A stretch of DNA of 64,000 nt from Candidatus Thorarchaeota archaeon (GTDB lineage: Archaea; Asgardarchaeota; Thorarchaeia; Thorarchaeales; Thorarchaeaceae), in contig DXJO01000046.1 in NCBI GenBank assembly GCA_019057475.1, positions 62,001 through 126,000 on the forward strand, written 5' to 3'. Below the pieces are notes generated by a model that had not been told where the DNA came from, ran no database searches, and worked only from the letters and a program-made list of their open reading frames with translations. Shown in pieces: positions 7,419 to 14,832 of the stretch (its first letter is position 1; the number at the start of each line of letters is the position of its first letter). The translations under genes were made by a program, and so were the position numbers.

Positions 7419-9251
7419 TCACTTTCCTTTGCCAATGTAGTAGTAGTTGCCAGATGCCTTCTGTTGGTTGTCCAATTGAGACCCATCCTTGTTGACCCGC
7501 GGACGACCGGTCTGAGGGTCTCTACGGAAGGTGACCCCCATCTGCTTGAGGAATGCATTCATACCAATACGAAGCGTAGTAACTGACGATGCAACTCCCA
7601 ATTTCCCGGGCACTCCGTTAAACACAACCATGCTGTCGCTGAGATAGTCTGCCATGAGAAGGGAGTGCTCGACAACGAAAGCCGTCTTCATTCCAGTCTG
7701 CACAGTCCGACGAATCGCTCTAGAACTGGCAAGCCGTTGTTCTATATCAAGAAATGCAGAAGGTTCGTCAAACAGGTAAATATCAGCCTCGGTTGCAAGG
7801 CATCGCGCAATGGCTGCGCGTTGAAGCTCCCCTCCACTCAGGTCCGTGACTGAATGATCCATCAAGTGTTCAAGTTCAAGTTTCCTGATGACAGACGTGT
7901 TGAAGTCAGGTGAGTCCACCATGTCCCCACCAGATTCACGGAGATACATTCTGACCGAGCCATCATAGTCGTGGCTGATGTATTGAGGTTTGTAACTTAC
8001 TCTCAGCTCGAAGCCAGAAACTGTCTTTGTTGGCGCCACCCCTTCATCAGGTTCCAATTCACCCGCAAGCATTTTGACGAAAGTCGTTTTGCCAATTCCA
8101 TTGGGGCCAAGAATGCCCACTATCTGACCCTTGTACACGCGCCCGCCCCTGACCTTAAGTGAGAAATCCTCAAACTCCTTCTTCATATCGCCGTATTCTA
8201 ACAGGGATTCTGAGCCCCCCCATTTCTCATCCTGGCCGGTCATCCCTTTGAATGAAATTGAAGTATCGCGAAAGCGCATATTCTCGTCAGGAATGTAGCC
8301 ATCCAGGAAGATGTTCACGCCGACCCTTGTTCCGTGAGGATGAGAAACTATACCGTACGCGCCCGGCTTTCCATAGAAGACACAGACAAGATCTGAAACA
8401 TAATCCAAGATAGAAAGGTCATGCTCCACAACAACAACTGTCTTGCCTAACTCAGAGAGCTGACGAATAGCTCGGGCGACCCTGAGACGTTCCCGAACGT
8501 CGAGATATGCAGTTGGCTCATCAAAGAAGTAGATCTCGGCTTCGCGGACTATTGCGGCTGTAATCGCCACACGCTGAAGCTCACCACCGCTGAGATACTT
8601 GATGGGGCGGTCCCAGATCTCTTCCAGATTCATGCCTTGCTTCATTTCCTTCAGCCGGCCAGACGAATCTGCTGACTCAAGGAGTTCGCTTATTGGCTTG
8701 TCAGCAACTGCTTCCACTTTGGGAAGATCCGCAATCGTCTGCGGCTTGTGAACAGGTACAATCGTTCCTGCTTGCATCTTCTCGAAGAAGGGTTGGAGCT
8801 CTGAGCCTCGATACGCCCGAATGATCTCATCCCATTCTGGTGGATCATCATAGCGGCCTAGGTTCGGTTTGATTTCCCCTGCGAGAATTCGGAGAGCCGT
8901 GGTCTTGCCAACCCCGTTAGCACCTATAAGACCGAGAACTTTACCCTCCTTTGGAATGGGTAATCGAAATAGCTTGAAAGCATTCACGCCGTAGCGATGA
9001 CTGGTGTCAGCTTCCAGTTCCTCAGGAAGGTTGATGATTTTGATTACTGCGCCATGCTGGTTGTATGGGCATTTCTTGACGCACATCGCAGCTCCGGAAC
9101 AGAGCGACTCCACTATGACGGGTGGTTTGTTAGGCCCATCCGGGAATACGACTGTTTCACGACCTGCACGAACGCTGGGACAGAATCTCTGACACTCGTG
9201 CGTACAATCCTTAGCCCTGCAGACCTCCTTGTTGATGATTGCGATGCGCAT
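7419..9251 (-). CDS. abce1: ribosome recycling factor ABCE1/Rli1
   Basis: A 610-residue soluble twin-ATPase that splits archaeal ribosomes after termination. The N-terminal Fe-S domain has two [4Fe-4S] cysteine sets (CRAKDCTHECQRFCPS and CSGAAMCVKKCPY, residues 10-65). The first nucleotide-binding domain has GANGVGKTT near 110, the signature LSGGELQR near 220 and the Walker B FFDEPTAYLD. The second has GPNGIGKTT near 385, LSGGELQRAAIAR near 470 and FDEPSAFLD. The conserved hinge motifs after each Walker B and the LGVASSVTTLRIGMNAFLKQ C-terminus are typical. The length is standard and nothing is truncated. It is a single gene with no partner on the same strand. Confidence 0.97.
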   Translation of the reverse strand: MRIAIINKEVCRAKDCTHECQRFCPSVRAGRETVVFPDGPNKPPVIVESLCSGAAMCVKKCPYNQHGAVIKIINLPEELEADTSHRYGVNAFKLFRLPIPKEGKVLGLIGANGVGKTTALRILAGEIKPNLGRYDDPPEWDEIIRAYRGSELQPFFEKMQAGTIVPVHKPQTIADLPKVEAVADKPISELLESADSSGRLKEMKQGMNLEEIWDRPIKYLSGGELQRVAITAAIVREAEIYFFDEPTAYLDVRERLRVARAIRQLSELGKTVVVVEHDLSILDYVSDLVCVFYGKPGAYGIVSHPHGTRVGVNIFLDGYIPDENMRFRDTSISFKGMTGQDEKWGGSESLLEYGDMKKEFEDFSLKVRGGRVYKGQIVGILGPNGIGKTTFVKMLAGELEPDEGVAPTKTVSGFELRVSYKPQYISHDYDGSVRMYLRESGGDMVDSPDFNTSVIRKLELEHLMDHSVTDLSGGELQRAAIARCLATEADIYLFDEPSAFLDIEQRLASSRAIRRTVQTGMKTAFVVEHSLLMADYLSDSMVVFNGVPGKLGVASSVTTLRIGMNAFLKQMGVTFRRDPQTGRPRVNKDGSQLDNQQKASGNYYYIGKGK

Positions 9252-9389
9252 GGGTTCTCACAACACGTAATCGAGAGCTGTCGAGGATGTCAGTTGGACA
9301 CTATTTAGCGCTTTGGCTCGAGCGAATAGAGAGGTCAATTAGGAAACCTTTTGTGGATAACAAGAGAGAAATGCTTGGTACGGATAGAT

Positions 9390-9632
9390 ATGAAAGCGCT
9401 TGAGCACTTAATGGCATTCTTCACTCGGAGAGGACTTCTCCTCGGGGCAATCAGCCAGCCGTCAGATCTTAAAACGCAGATCAACAGGGTTCACGCCGCA
9501 GCCTTTCTGAGAATTACAGGAAAACGCCTTCGCACAGTCAATATAGTGGCGTCTGATAAAACGGCAGAAACACTCGACAATCTCAGTGATGGCCTTTCTC
9601 CCTCAAGACGCCTTGCGAGAAGACGTATATAA
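9390..9632 (+). CDS. small basic hypothetical protein
   Basis: 80 residues from the ATG at 9390 (a frame from 9351 adds 13 residues without a better start). It begins MKALEHLMAFFTRRGLLLG and ends in a strongly basic RRLARRRI tail. There is no recognisable domain; an amphipathic N-terminal helix is likely. The gene's last bases (9626-9632) overlap the TATA box that would drive the C/D box RNA candidate downstream. It may be a real small gene, because the frame has balanced codon use, but I cannot assign a role. Confidence 0.4.
   Translation: MKALEHLMAFFTRRGLLLGAISQPSDLKTQINRVHAAAFLRITGKRLRTVNIVASDKTAETLDNLSDGLSPSRRLARRRI
9626..9632 (+). promoter_or_regulatory. TATA box for the C/D box sRNA candidate
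   Basis: TATATAA ends about 24 bp before the predicted 5' end of the guide RNA (about 9656), the normal archaeal TATA-to-start distance. The site lies inside the last codons of the small hypothetical gene. Confidence 0.5.
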
Positions 9633-9655
9633 CACAGTTATTCATTTGATATCAT

Positions 9656-9727
9656 GTCGGGATGATGAATAAGCAGGGATGGTGAACGTCGTCAGCGTGA
9701 TGACCCGCTAAACCGCAATCTGACCGC
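9656..9727 (+). ncRNA. candidate C/D box guide sRNA (2'-O-methylation)
   Basis: A 72-nt stretch in a 98-nt intergenic gap holds the full archaeal box layout. C box ATGATGA is at 9662-9668, C' box GTGATGA at 9697-9703 and D box CTGA at 9720-9723. The D' position is degenerate (GTCA at 9691-9694), but it pairs with the C' box: GTCGTCA and TGATGAC flank a 3-nt loop, as in a k-loop. Outer bases CGG and CCG form a short terminal stem. The C-to-D length of 62 nt is typical. The D guide is the 16 nt before 9720, and the N+5 rule would target the C in ATTGCGG of an rRNA or tRNA. A TATA box lies at the right distance upstream. The target is unknown. Confidence 0.55.
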
Positions 9728-9730
9728 ACT

Positions 9731-10204
9731 ATGATACCTCGGGCTCAATTTGAAATCAAAGGAACTCGTAGTGGAGAATCATCTATCTTGGCACCTTTCA
9801 ACTGCAACCACAATGGTGCGTGTGATGAAGTCAGGCTATGCTGCATCGACACTGAGATGACACTCACTAGAGAAGATGCAGAGAGGATTGATACACTTGG
9901 CCACTCAAGAAAGGACTACCTGATCCGAGCACCTGATGGATTCTGTCAGCTTAGAAACGTCGAGGGGCATTGCTATTTTTATGACCCTCAGAGTAAGACA
10001 TGTGCAATCTACGAATCGCGCCCGGAGGGGTGCAGGTTCTATCCCATCATATATCATGCAGGGAAGCGCAAGTGTGTTGTGGACAAAGACTGTCCTTCAG
10101 GTGAAACTCTAACAAGACAGGAGATTCGAAAGGTATGCCACAGAGTGCGGGCGTTGGTCGAAAAACTCAGAATGGAGGCGTTACAAGGTGAGAGCCCGTG
10201 CTGA
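9731..10204 (+). CDS. YkgJ-type cysteine cluster protein
   Basis: 157 residues with the cysteine pattern of the YkgJ/Fe-S or zinc-chelating family. It shows CNHNGACDEVRLCC near the start, then GHCYFYDPQSKTCAIYESRPEGCRFYP in the middle, followed by CVVDKDCPSG and a final helix. The CxIYExRPxxCRxYP signature is diagnostic. The family binds a metal or Fe-S cluster, and its role is poorly defined; some members are linked to protein modification. The C-terminus overlaps the PHP gene by 17 nt, so the two are probably translationally coupled. It starts 3 nt after the sRNA candidate. Confidence 0.85.
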   Translation: MIPRAQFEIKGTRSGESSILAPFNCNHNGACDEVRLCCIDTEMTLTREDAERIDTLGHSRKDYLIRAPDGFCQLRNVEGHCYFYDPQSKTCAIYESRPEGCRFYPIIYHAGKRKCVVDKDCPSGETLTRQEIRKVCHRVRALVEKLRMEALQGESPC

Positions 10205-11060
10205 TCTCCATGCTCATTCGAACCTGTCTGATGGTGTCCACTCGCCATCGGGACTTCTCTCCATTGCATCAGACCTCAACCTTGGAGCCTTAGCACTCAC
10301 TGACCATGATACGATTGATGGGCTAGTTGAGTTCATGAATGCAGAAGTGCGGGGATGCCCTATCAGAATACCAGGAGTAGAGATTAGCACTGAGTACCAG
10401 GGTGTGGAGGCGCATCTGCTTGGATACTTTGTGCCCACGCGGGCTCCGAAACTGGTGAAGAGGCTGAAGGCGCTTGAGGAGTCCAGGCGCAAACGTTTCC
10501 CAAAGATGCTGAACCGTCTTGAATCTGAAGGCATCCGGCTATCTGATGATGACATTGATCAGATACTCCAGGGAGTTAAGGCTCCAGGCCGCCCACACAT
10601 GGCGAAGCTGCTGATACGGAGAGGATACGTGAAGGATATTGAAGAGGCGTTTCACAAGTACTTGGGGAAGGGTAAACCCGGATACGTAAGGAAAGAACAC
10701 GCTGACATAGGGGAAACAATCAGTCTTCTGAGATCTGAGGGAGCAGTCCCGGTGCTTGCGCATCCATTGACCATGCGACTCCCTGACTTACGTTCTACTC
10801 TCATTGAGCTAAGGGAACTGGGTCTCCTAGGCGTGGAGATCGAGTATGACTACCAACATCTTCGCCTCAATGTGAAGCCAGGTGAGGTCCAGGCAATGGC
10901 AGGAGGTCTGGGCTTGATAGAAACCGGAGGAAGCGACTATCATGGCGACGGAGCCCACAGAAACCTTGGCAGCGTTACAGTCCCAATTCATGTAGTGGAC
11001 AACCTGCAAAAAGCTCACGAGGAGCTGAGGAATATCTCTTCGGAAGCAATATCTGGGTGA
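10188..11060 (+). CDS. PHP-domain phosphoesterase (TrpH/RNase AM-like)
   Basis: 290 residues starting with GTG inside the upstream gene. The N-terminal ADLHAHSNLSDG motif, the ALTDHDTIDGL motif near residue 35 and PGVEIST near 63 give the first metal ligands; AHLLGYF follows. VLAHPLTM near 188 and GGSDYHGD near 245 supply the remaining His/Asp ligands. The arrangement, including the inserted helical region at about 85-160, matches the TrpH/YciV group. These enzymes degrade 3',5'-bisphosphonucleotides or act as 5'-3' exonucleases on short RNA. All trinuclear-site residues appear intact, so it is probably active and cytoplasmic. Confidence 0.9.
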   Translation: MRARADLHAHSNLSDGVHSPSGLLSIASDLNLGALALTDHDTIDGLVEFMNAEVRGCPIRIPGVEISTEYQGVEAHLLGYFVPTRAPKLVKRLKALEESRRKRFPKMLNRLESEGIRLSDDDIDQILQGVKAPGRPHMAKLLIRRGYVKDIEEAFHKYLGKGKPGYVRKEHADIGETISLLRSEGAVPVLAHPLTMRLPDLRSTLIELRELGLLGVEIEYDYQHLRLNVKPGEVQAMAGGLGLIETGGSDYHGDGAHRNLGSVTVPIHVVDNLQKAHEELRNISSEAISG

Positions 11061-11129
11061 AATGCGAAGCCCTCGCTCGGGCGTATTTCTTTGCGAGTGA
11101 TTGGCGCGCCCATTCTTCGGTGAACGACC

Positions 11130-11624
11130 ATGAGCAGATTTGCTGTCGATGCAATGTTGGGAAAATTGACGTTGTGGCTTAGGCTTACAGGGCACGACAC
11201 TTTCTATAGAGCAGATGTCGACGACGATGAACTGCTAAGAGTCGCCAACTCGGAGAAACGGATTCTCCTAACTTCTGACGCTAATCTGCACCAGCATGCT
11301 GTGGAGAGCGATATCAGAGGTATGCTTGTGAGAGGTAATGTGGATGAAACTGTAGCGGATGTATTCATCAAATTCGGAATCTCTCCTACGATTGATCCCA
11401 CCAAATCCCGATGTTCCAAGTGCAACGGTGAATTGATTCAACTAGATAGTACAGAGAAGGAACGCGTAAGAAACCTCGTTCATCAGAAGACCTACGACTA
11501 CTATGATAAATTCTGGCTCTGCAAGGACTGTCAGAGCGTGTTCTTTCAAGGAGGGTACTGGCAGAATATTCTAAGATACATGGAGAGAATTGACGAGTTA
11601 ATGAAAGAACGAAGGGATCTATGA
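11130..11624 (+). CDS. Mut7-C RNase domain protein with zinc ribbon
   Basis: 164 residues. The N-terminal PIN-like half has FAVDAMLGKLTLWLRLTGHDT with the conserved Asp, and ILLTSDANL near residue 50. The C-terminal half is a zinc ribbon with CSKCNGEL near 93 and CKDCQSVFFQGGYW near 130. This is the exact architecture of the archaeal Mut7-C (DUF82) family, named for the C-terminus of worm Mut-7 and predicted to cut RNA. It is 69 nt downstream of the PHP gene on the same strand, so the two putative RNA-degrading enzymes may be co-expressed. Confidence 0.92.
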   Translation: MSRFAVDAMLGKLTLWLRLTGHDTFYRADVDDDELLRVANSEKRILLTSDANLHQHAVESDIRGMLVRGNVDETVADVFIKFGISPTIDPTKSRCSKCNGELIQLDSTEKERVRNLVHQKTYDYYDKFWLCKDCQSVFFQGGYWQNILRYMERIDELMKERRDL

Positions 11625-11641
11625 GATATAACTGGAAAATC

Positions 11642-12100
11642 CTACCGCTCTTTCACTGCGATATTATACTCAAAAGGTATACAATCCTTCATCGATCGCG
11701 TTAGAGGGCAGAACGTCCTTGCTAGCTCTACGCACCGTTCACCGAACTCAATCTCGCCATCAGCAACTACTACTTCTCCAGAAATCTGAAAACCTGTGAT
11801 TGAATAGCCATCACCGTCGAATTTCACAGTGACCTTCCCCTTAAGATCAATCGAAATGAGGTGCAAGTCAGAGCGCCGCTTGACATCGAGAAATGTATTG
11901 TTAAGACACCCAAGGACACCAGCGATGAATAGCCTGTAGGGGCATAATCCTTGACCTCTACCGCCATACGTTTCTGGAGTGTCAAAGACCAGTTCTGATT
12001 CCTTCAGTGCTGCAATGCCGCCGGTCTTCCCATCCCACTTGCTAGTGGCGATATATTCCATCTCTTCGGGATAACGGGCTTTCTTTCGCACAGTTGACAC
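11642..12100 (-). CDS. OsmC-like peroxiredoxin family protein
   Basis: 152 residues from a GTG at 12100; an ATG at 12061 would remove 13 residues and also leave a complete domain. The fold runs from a KWDGKTGGIAALKES beta-hairpin to LCPYRLFIAGVLGCLNNTFLD, with the first redox Cys near 70. It ends with ARTFCPLTRSMKDCIPFEYNI, which holds the second Cys. The family reduces organic hydroperoxides with two cysteines, but some archaeal members have other roles. An extra Cys before the first helix is present. It converges with the Mut7-C gene, 17 nt apart. Confidence 0.85.
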   Translation of the reverse strand: MSTVRKKARYPEEMEYIATSKWDGKTGGIAALKESELVFDTPETYGGRGQGLCPYRLFIAGVLGCLNNTFLDVKRRSDLHLISIDLKGKVTVKFDGDGYSITGFQISGEVVVADGEIEFGERCVELARTFCPLTRSMKDCIPFEYNIAVKER

Positions 12101-12214
12101 CTGAGTTCATCACGCGGTCGCGAGGTGATTAAGCCTTTCCCTAGGACAACTGGAGGGAGTTCAGTCAGGAAGTGATTTAAACGTGCTTTGCATAGGCCGC
12201 CCGGTTGTGTACCT

Positions 12215-13258
12215 ATGGCCCGTAGAATGAAAGCGGCAATGTACTACGGAGTTGGTGACGTACGATTCGAGGAAACCGATATTCCCGTGATAGGACCAGG
12301 CGAACTGCTGATCAAGGTGGGAACCGCGCTCACTTGCGGTACCGATGTTAAGACGTACAAACGGGGCCATCCACTGCTCATCAGGAACATCCCTGCTCTA
12401 TTTGGGCACGAGTACGCAGGTATAATCGAAGAAGTTGGAGCAGGTATCGATGATTTCAAACCAGGTATGCGAGTCGTGGCAACAAATTCTGCACCATGCG
12501 GTGATTGCTTCTTCTGCAAACGTGATAGACCAAACCTCTGCCAGCAGCTGAAGAATACCTTAGTCAATGGAGCCTTCGCTGAGTACATACGTGTGCCTGC
12601 ACCTGTCGTGCAATGGAATACACATCAAATACCTGACAGTCTCTCATTTCGTGATGCATCACTTACTGAACCCCTAGCGTGTGTGGTCCACGGCATAGAG
12701 GAGGCCGGTATACAACTGGGTGATACTGTCACAGTGATAGGAGCGGGGCCGATTGGGCAGATGATGATTATGCTCGCAAAGAAGAGCGGCGCGTCAATTG
12801 TGATTGCTTCTGATTTGGCCAAGTTGAGAAGGGATATGGCAGTTCGTGCTGGTGCTGACATTGTGATTGATCCAGCTGCTGAGGATCCAGTGGAACGCGT
12901 GAAACAAACAACGGATGGGTATGGTGCAGATGTGGTGATAGAGGCTGTAGGGTTGCCAGTGACCTGGGAACAAGCAGTCGACATGACTCGGGATGCCGGC
13001 ACAACCGTACTGTTTGGCGGCGCTGCCTCTGGAACCAAATTCGAGATTGACACCGCAAGATTCCATTACGGGCAGCTGACCATAAAAGGCGTCTTTCATC
13101 TGGCACCGAAACATGTCGAACAAGCATTGAAGCTAATAATAGCCGGAGATATCGACCCGGATATTCTAATATCTCACGAGATGCCACTTGAGAAAATCAA
13201 AGACGCGTTGGATCTCATGGGTTCCGGCAAGAGTATGAAAGTAGCCATTACTCCTTAG
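12215..13258 (+). CDS. zinc-dependent medium-chain alcohol/polyol dehydrogenase
   Basis: 347 residues from the ATG at 12215; a TTG at 12188 is in frame. The catalytic zinc site is Cys in LTCGTDVKTYKRG near residue 38, His-Glu in FGHEYAG near 65, and a later Glu in SLTEPLACV. The structural zinc has four Cys in APCGDCFFCKRDRPNLC near 95. The Rossmann domain starts with VTVIGAGPIGQM near 175, and the Asp at the end of the second strand suggests NAD over NADP. The overall form is close to sorbitol or threonine dehydrogenases, but the substrate is unclear. A TTTAAA box at about 12175 lies 35 bp upstream of the start. Confidence 0.9.
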   Translation: MARRMKAAMYYGVGDVRFEETDIPVIGPGELLIKVGTALTCGTDVKTYKRGHPLLIRNIPALFGHEYAGIIEEVGAGIDDFKPGMRVVATNSAPCGDCFFCKRDRPNLCQQLKNTLVNGAFAEYIRVPAPVVQWNTHQIPDSLSFRDASLTEPLACVVHGIEEAGIQLGDTVTVIGAGPIGQMMIMLAKKSGASIVIASDLAKLRRDMAVRAGADIVIDPAAEDPVERVKQTTDGYGADVVIEAVGLPVTWEQAVDMTRDAGTTVLFGGAASGTKFEIDTARFHYGQLTIKGVFHLAPKHVEQALKLIIAGDIDPDILISHEMPLEKIKDALDLMGSGKSMKVAITP

Positions 13259-13280
13259 CTGCCTGAATTGCCGAAATGAT

Positions 13281-13724
13281 ATGGTGGCTCTAGTCATGAA
13301 GTGGACGAGCAATAAAAAAATGAGGGGCAACGAGAGGGCCCTCGTAGAGCTGTTCTCAAAGATTGATGAGCAATATGAGGGGCTCCTGATTGTGGTTGAG
13401 GGTAAGAGGGATGAGAATATCCTGCGAGAACTAGGAGTTAAGGCGAGAATTGTCAAGACCCAATCGGGCAAGTCGCGGTTAGAATTTCTTGAAGAGATTG
13501 CATCAGAAGCAGGCGAGGGTGGTCAAATCCTGATACTCACTGATTTCGATCCAGAGGGTGTTGATCTGTGTAGATTCATTGAAAGGGATCTCGAACTCAG
13601 AAAGATTGCCATTCTGAAGCGCATCAGGCGGGAGATTCGGAAGTTAATGGGTAATTGGCGCTGTATCGAAGAGATGGTATCATTGTTCAAGCGACGGGAT
13701 TCTCCTGAGCCTCTAGACCCCTGA
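13281..13724 (+). CDS. small Toprim-domain protein
   Basis: 147 residues, of which about 35-115 form a Toprim fold. The acidic Glu is in LLIVVEGKRDENIL and the DxD pair is in ILILTDFDPEGVDLC. It ends in a basic helix pair. Standalone archaeal Toprim proteins of this size resemble the RNase M5/small primase-like group and are suspected nucleases or nicking enzymes for structured RNA or DNA. An ATG at 13296 would be an equally good start. It lies 22 nt after the dehydrogenase gene with no obvious link. Confidence 0.85.
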   Translation: MVALVMKWTSNKKMRGNERALVELFSKIDEQYEGLLIVVEGKRDENILRELGVKARIVKTQSGKSRLEFLEEIASEAGEGGQILILTDFDPEGVDLCRFIERDLELRKIAILKRIRREIRKLMGNWRCIEEMVSLFKRRDSPEPLDP

Positions 13725-13750
13725 CAGGATTGGCAGGCGCATGAATAGGT

Positions 13751-14764
13751 CTACACGGTGCTTCCACAGTTTGCACAAATGAACTTGCCCTGCGGAATCT
13801 CATTTCCACAGACCCTGCAGGTCCGTGTCTTGCGAACCCGCATTGTGTCTATTACATCGCCCACCTGCGGCACGAGAATGAACTTCCCATGCTCAAGGGT
13901 AATGCGGAATTCCGTTGGATTTCCAGCACGTTCAAGTAAATCAGTTGGCATTGCCAATCGATAATTGCGGTCTAGTCTAACGATTCTAGTGTCATCCATA
14001 GTGTCCAGGTCGACACCAGCCTCATGGAAGCCTGAGATGATACCATCACGAATCTCGACAGTGATGTCTGCCTTGGACGCAACCTGCTGGCTATGCGTTA
14101 CGATAAAGAATGATGTTCCAAGAGACTCATTGAGTTCTTGAAAGAGATCGAGAATGCGCTCTGAGGTTTCAGGATCGAGGTCTCCAGTCGGCTCGTCACA
14201 AAGAACTAAGCCCTTACCTTCTGTGTCAATGAGGTTCACAAGAGCACTCGCAATCGCCACTCTTGACCTCTCACCGCCACTTAGCGTCGTGGCTTTGCTA
14301 CGTCTTCTCTCCTCAAGTCCAACAAGCTTGATGAGCCTGTCAACGCGGTCCCTGCGTACCTGACGAGGAACTCCTGCAATGCGCGCAGCGAGCTCGATGT
14401 TCTGCCATGCGTTCAGATGAGGCAGTAGATTCGCCGTTTGAAAAACGAAACCACAAAAATTACGGCGTGCTTCAGTGAGCACCCTCTCGCTAAGCTTGGT
14501 GATGTCCGTGCGCAAGTTTGCCCAGTAGATCTTGCCAACTGTTGCCTTAGTGATCCCGCCCATGATGTTTGTTAGTGTGGTTTTACCTGACCCGCTGGGA
14601 CCCACTACCGCCATTATTTTTCCCTCAAGTACCTGCATGGATACGCCGCTTAGTGCAACTACCTCAAGCTCGTGGGTCTTGTATATCTTGTACACGTTCT
14701 CAACGCTGACCACAACGTCGTCAGGGTAATCGCCATAAAGGTCTAGTTCTTCAATAATGGTCAT
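13751..14764 (-). CDS. ABC transporter ATPase (LolD/MacB type) with AbrB-like domain and zinc ribbon
   Basis: 337 residues from the ATG at 14764 (GTG 9 nt upstream is possible). The first 225 residues are a full ATPase: Walker A VGPSGSGKTTL near 55, Q-loop VFQTANLLPH, signature LSGGERSRVAIA near 160 and Walker B VLCDEPTGDLD. An extra C-terminal part has a hairpin RIVRLDRNYRLAMPTDLL...EHGKFILVP, similar to an AbrB/SpoVT swapped-hairpin domain. It ends with a zinc ribbon, CRVCGNEI and CANCGSTV. It is the last gene of the four-gene FtsX operon and would power the permease just upstream of it. The appended domains are unusual for this ATPase class and could tie transport to DNA or protein binding. 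Confidence 0.85.
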   Translation of the reverse strand: MTIIEELDLYGDYPDDVVVSVENVYKIYKTHELEVVALSGVSMQVLEGKIMAVVGPSGSGKTTLTNIMGGITKATVGKIYWANLRTDITKLSERVLTEARRNFCGFVFQTANLLPHLNAWQNIELAARIAGVPRQVRRDRVDRLIKLVGLEERRRSKATTLSGGERSRVAIASALVNLIDTEGKGLVLCDEPTGDLDPETSERILDLFQELNESLGTSFFIVTHSQQVASKADITVEIRDGIISGFHEAGVDLDTMDDTRIVRLDRNYRLAMPTDLLERAGNPTEFRITLEHGKFILVPQVGDVIDTMRVRKTRTCRVCGNEIPQGKFICANCGSTV

Positions 14765-14832
14765 TATGCGCACAACTCCTCGCTCTCGCGAGATTCTTTA
14801 AAACGCCTTTGTTCAAGCATATCTATCCACAC

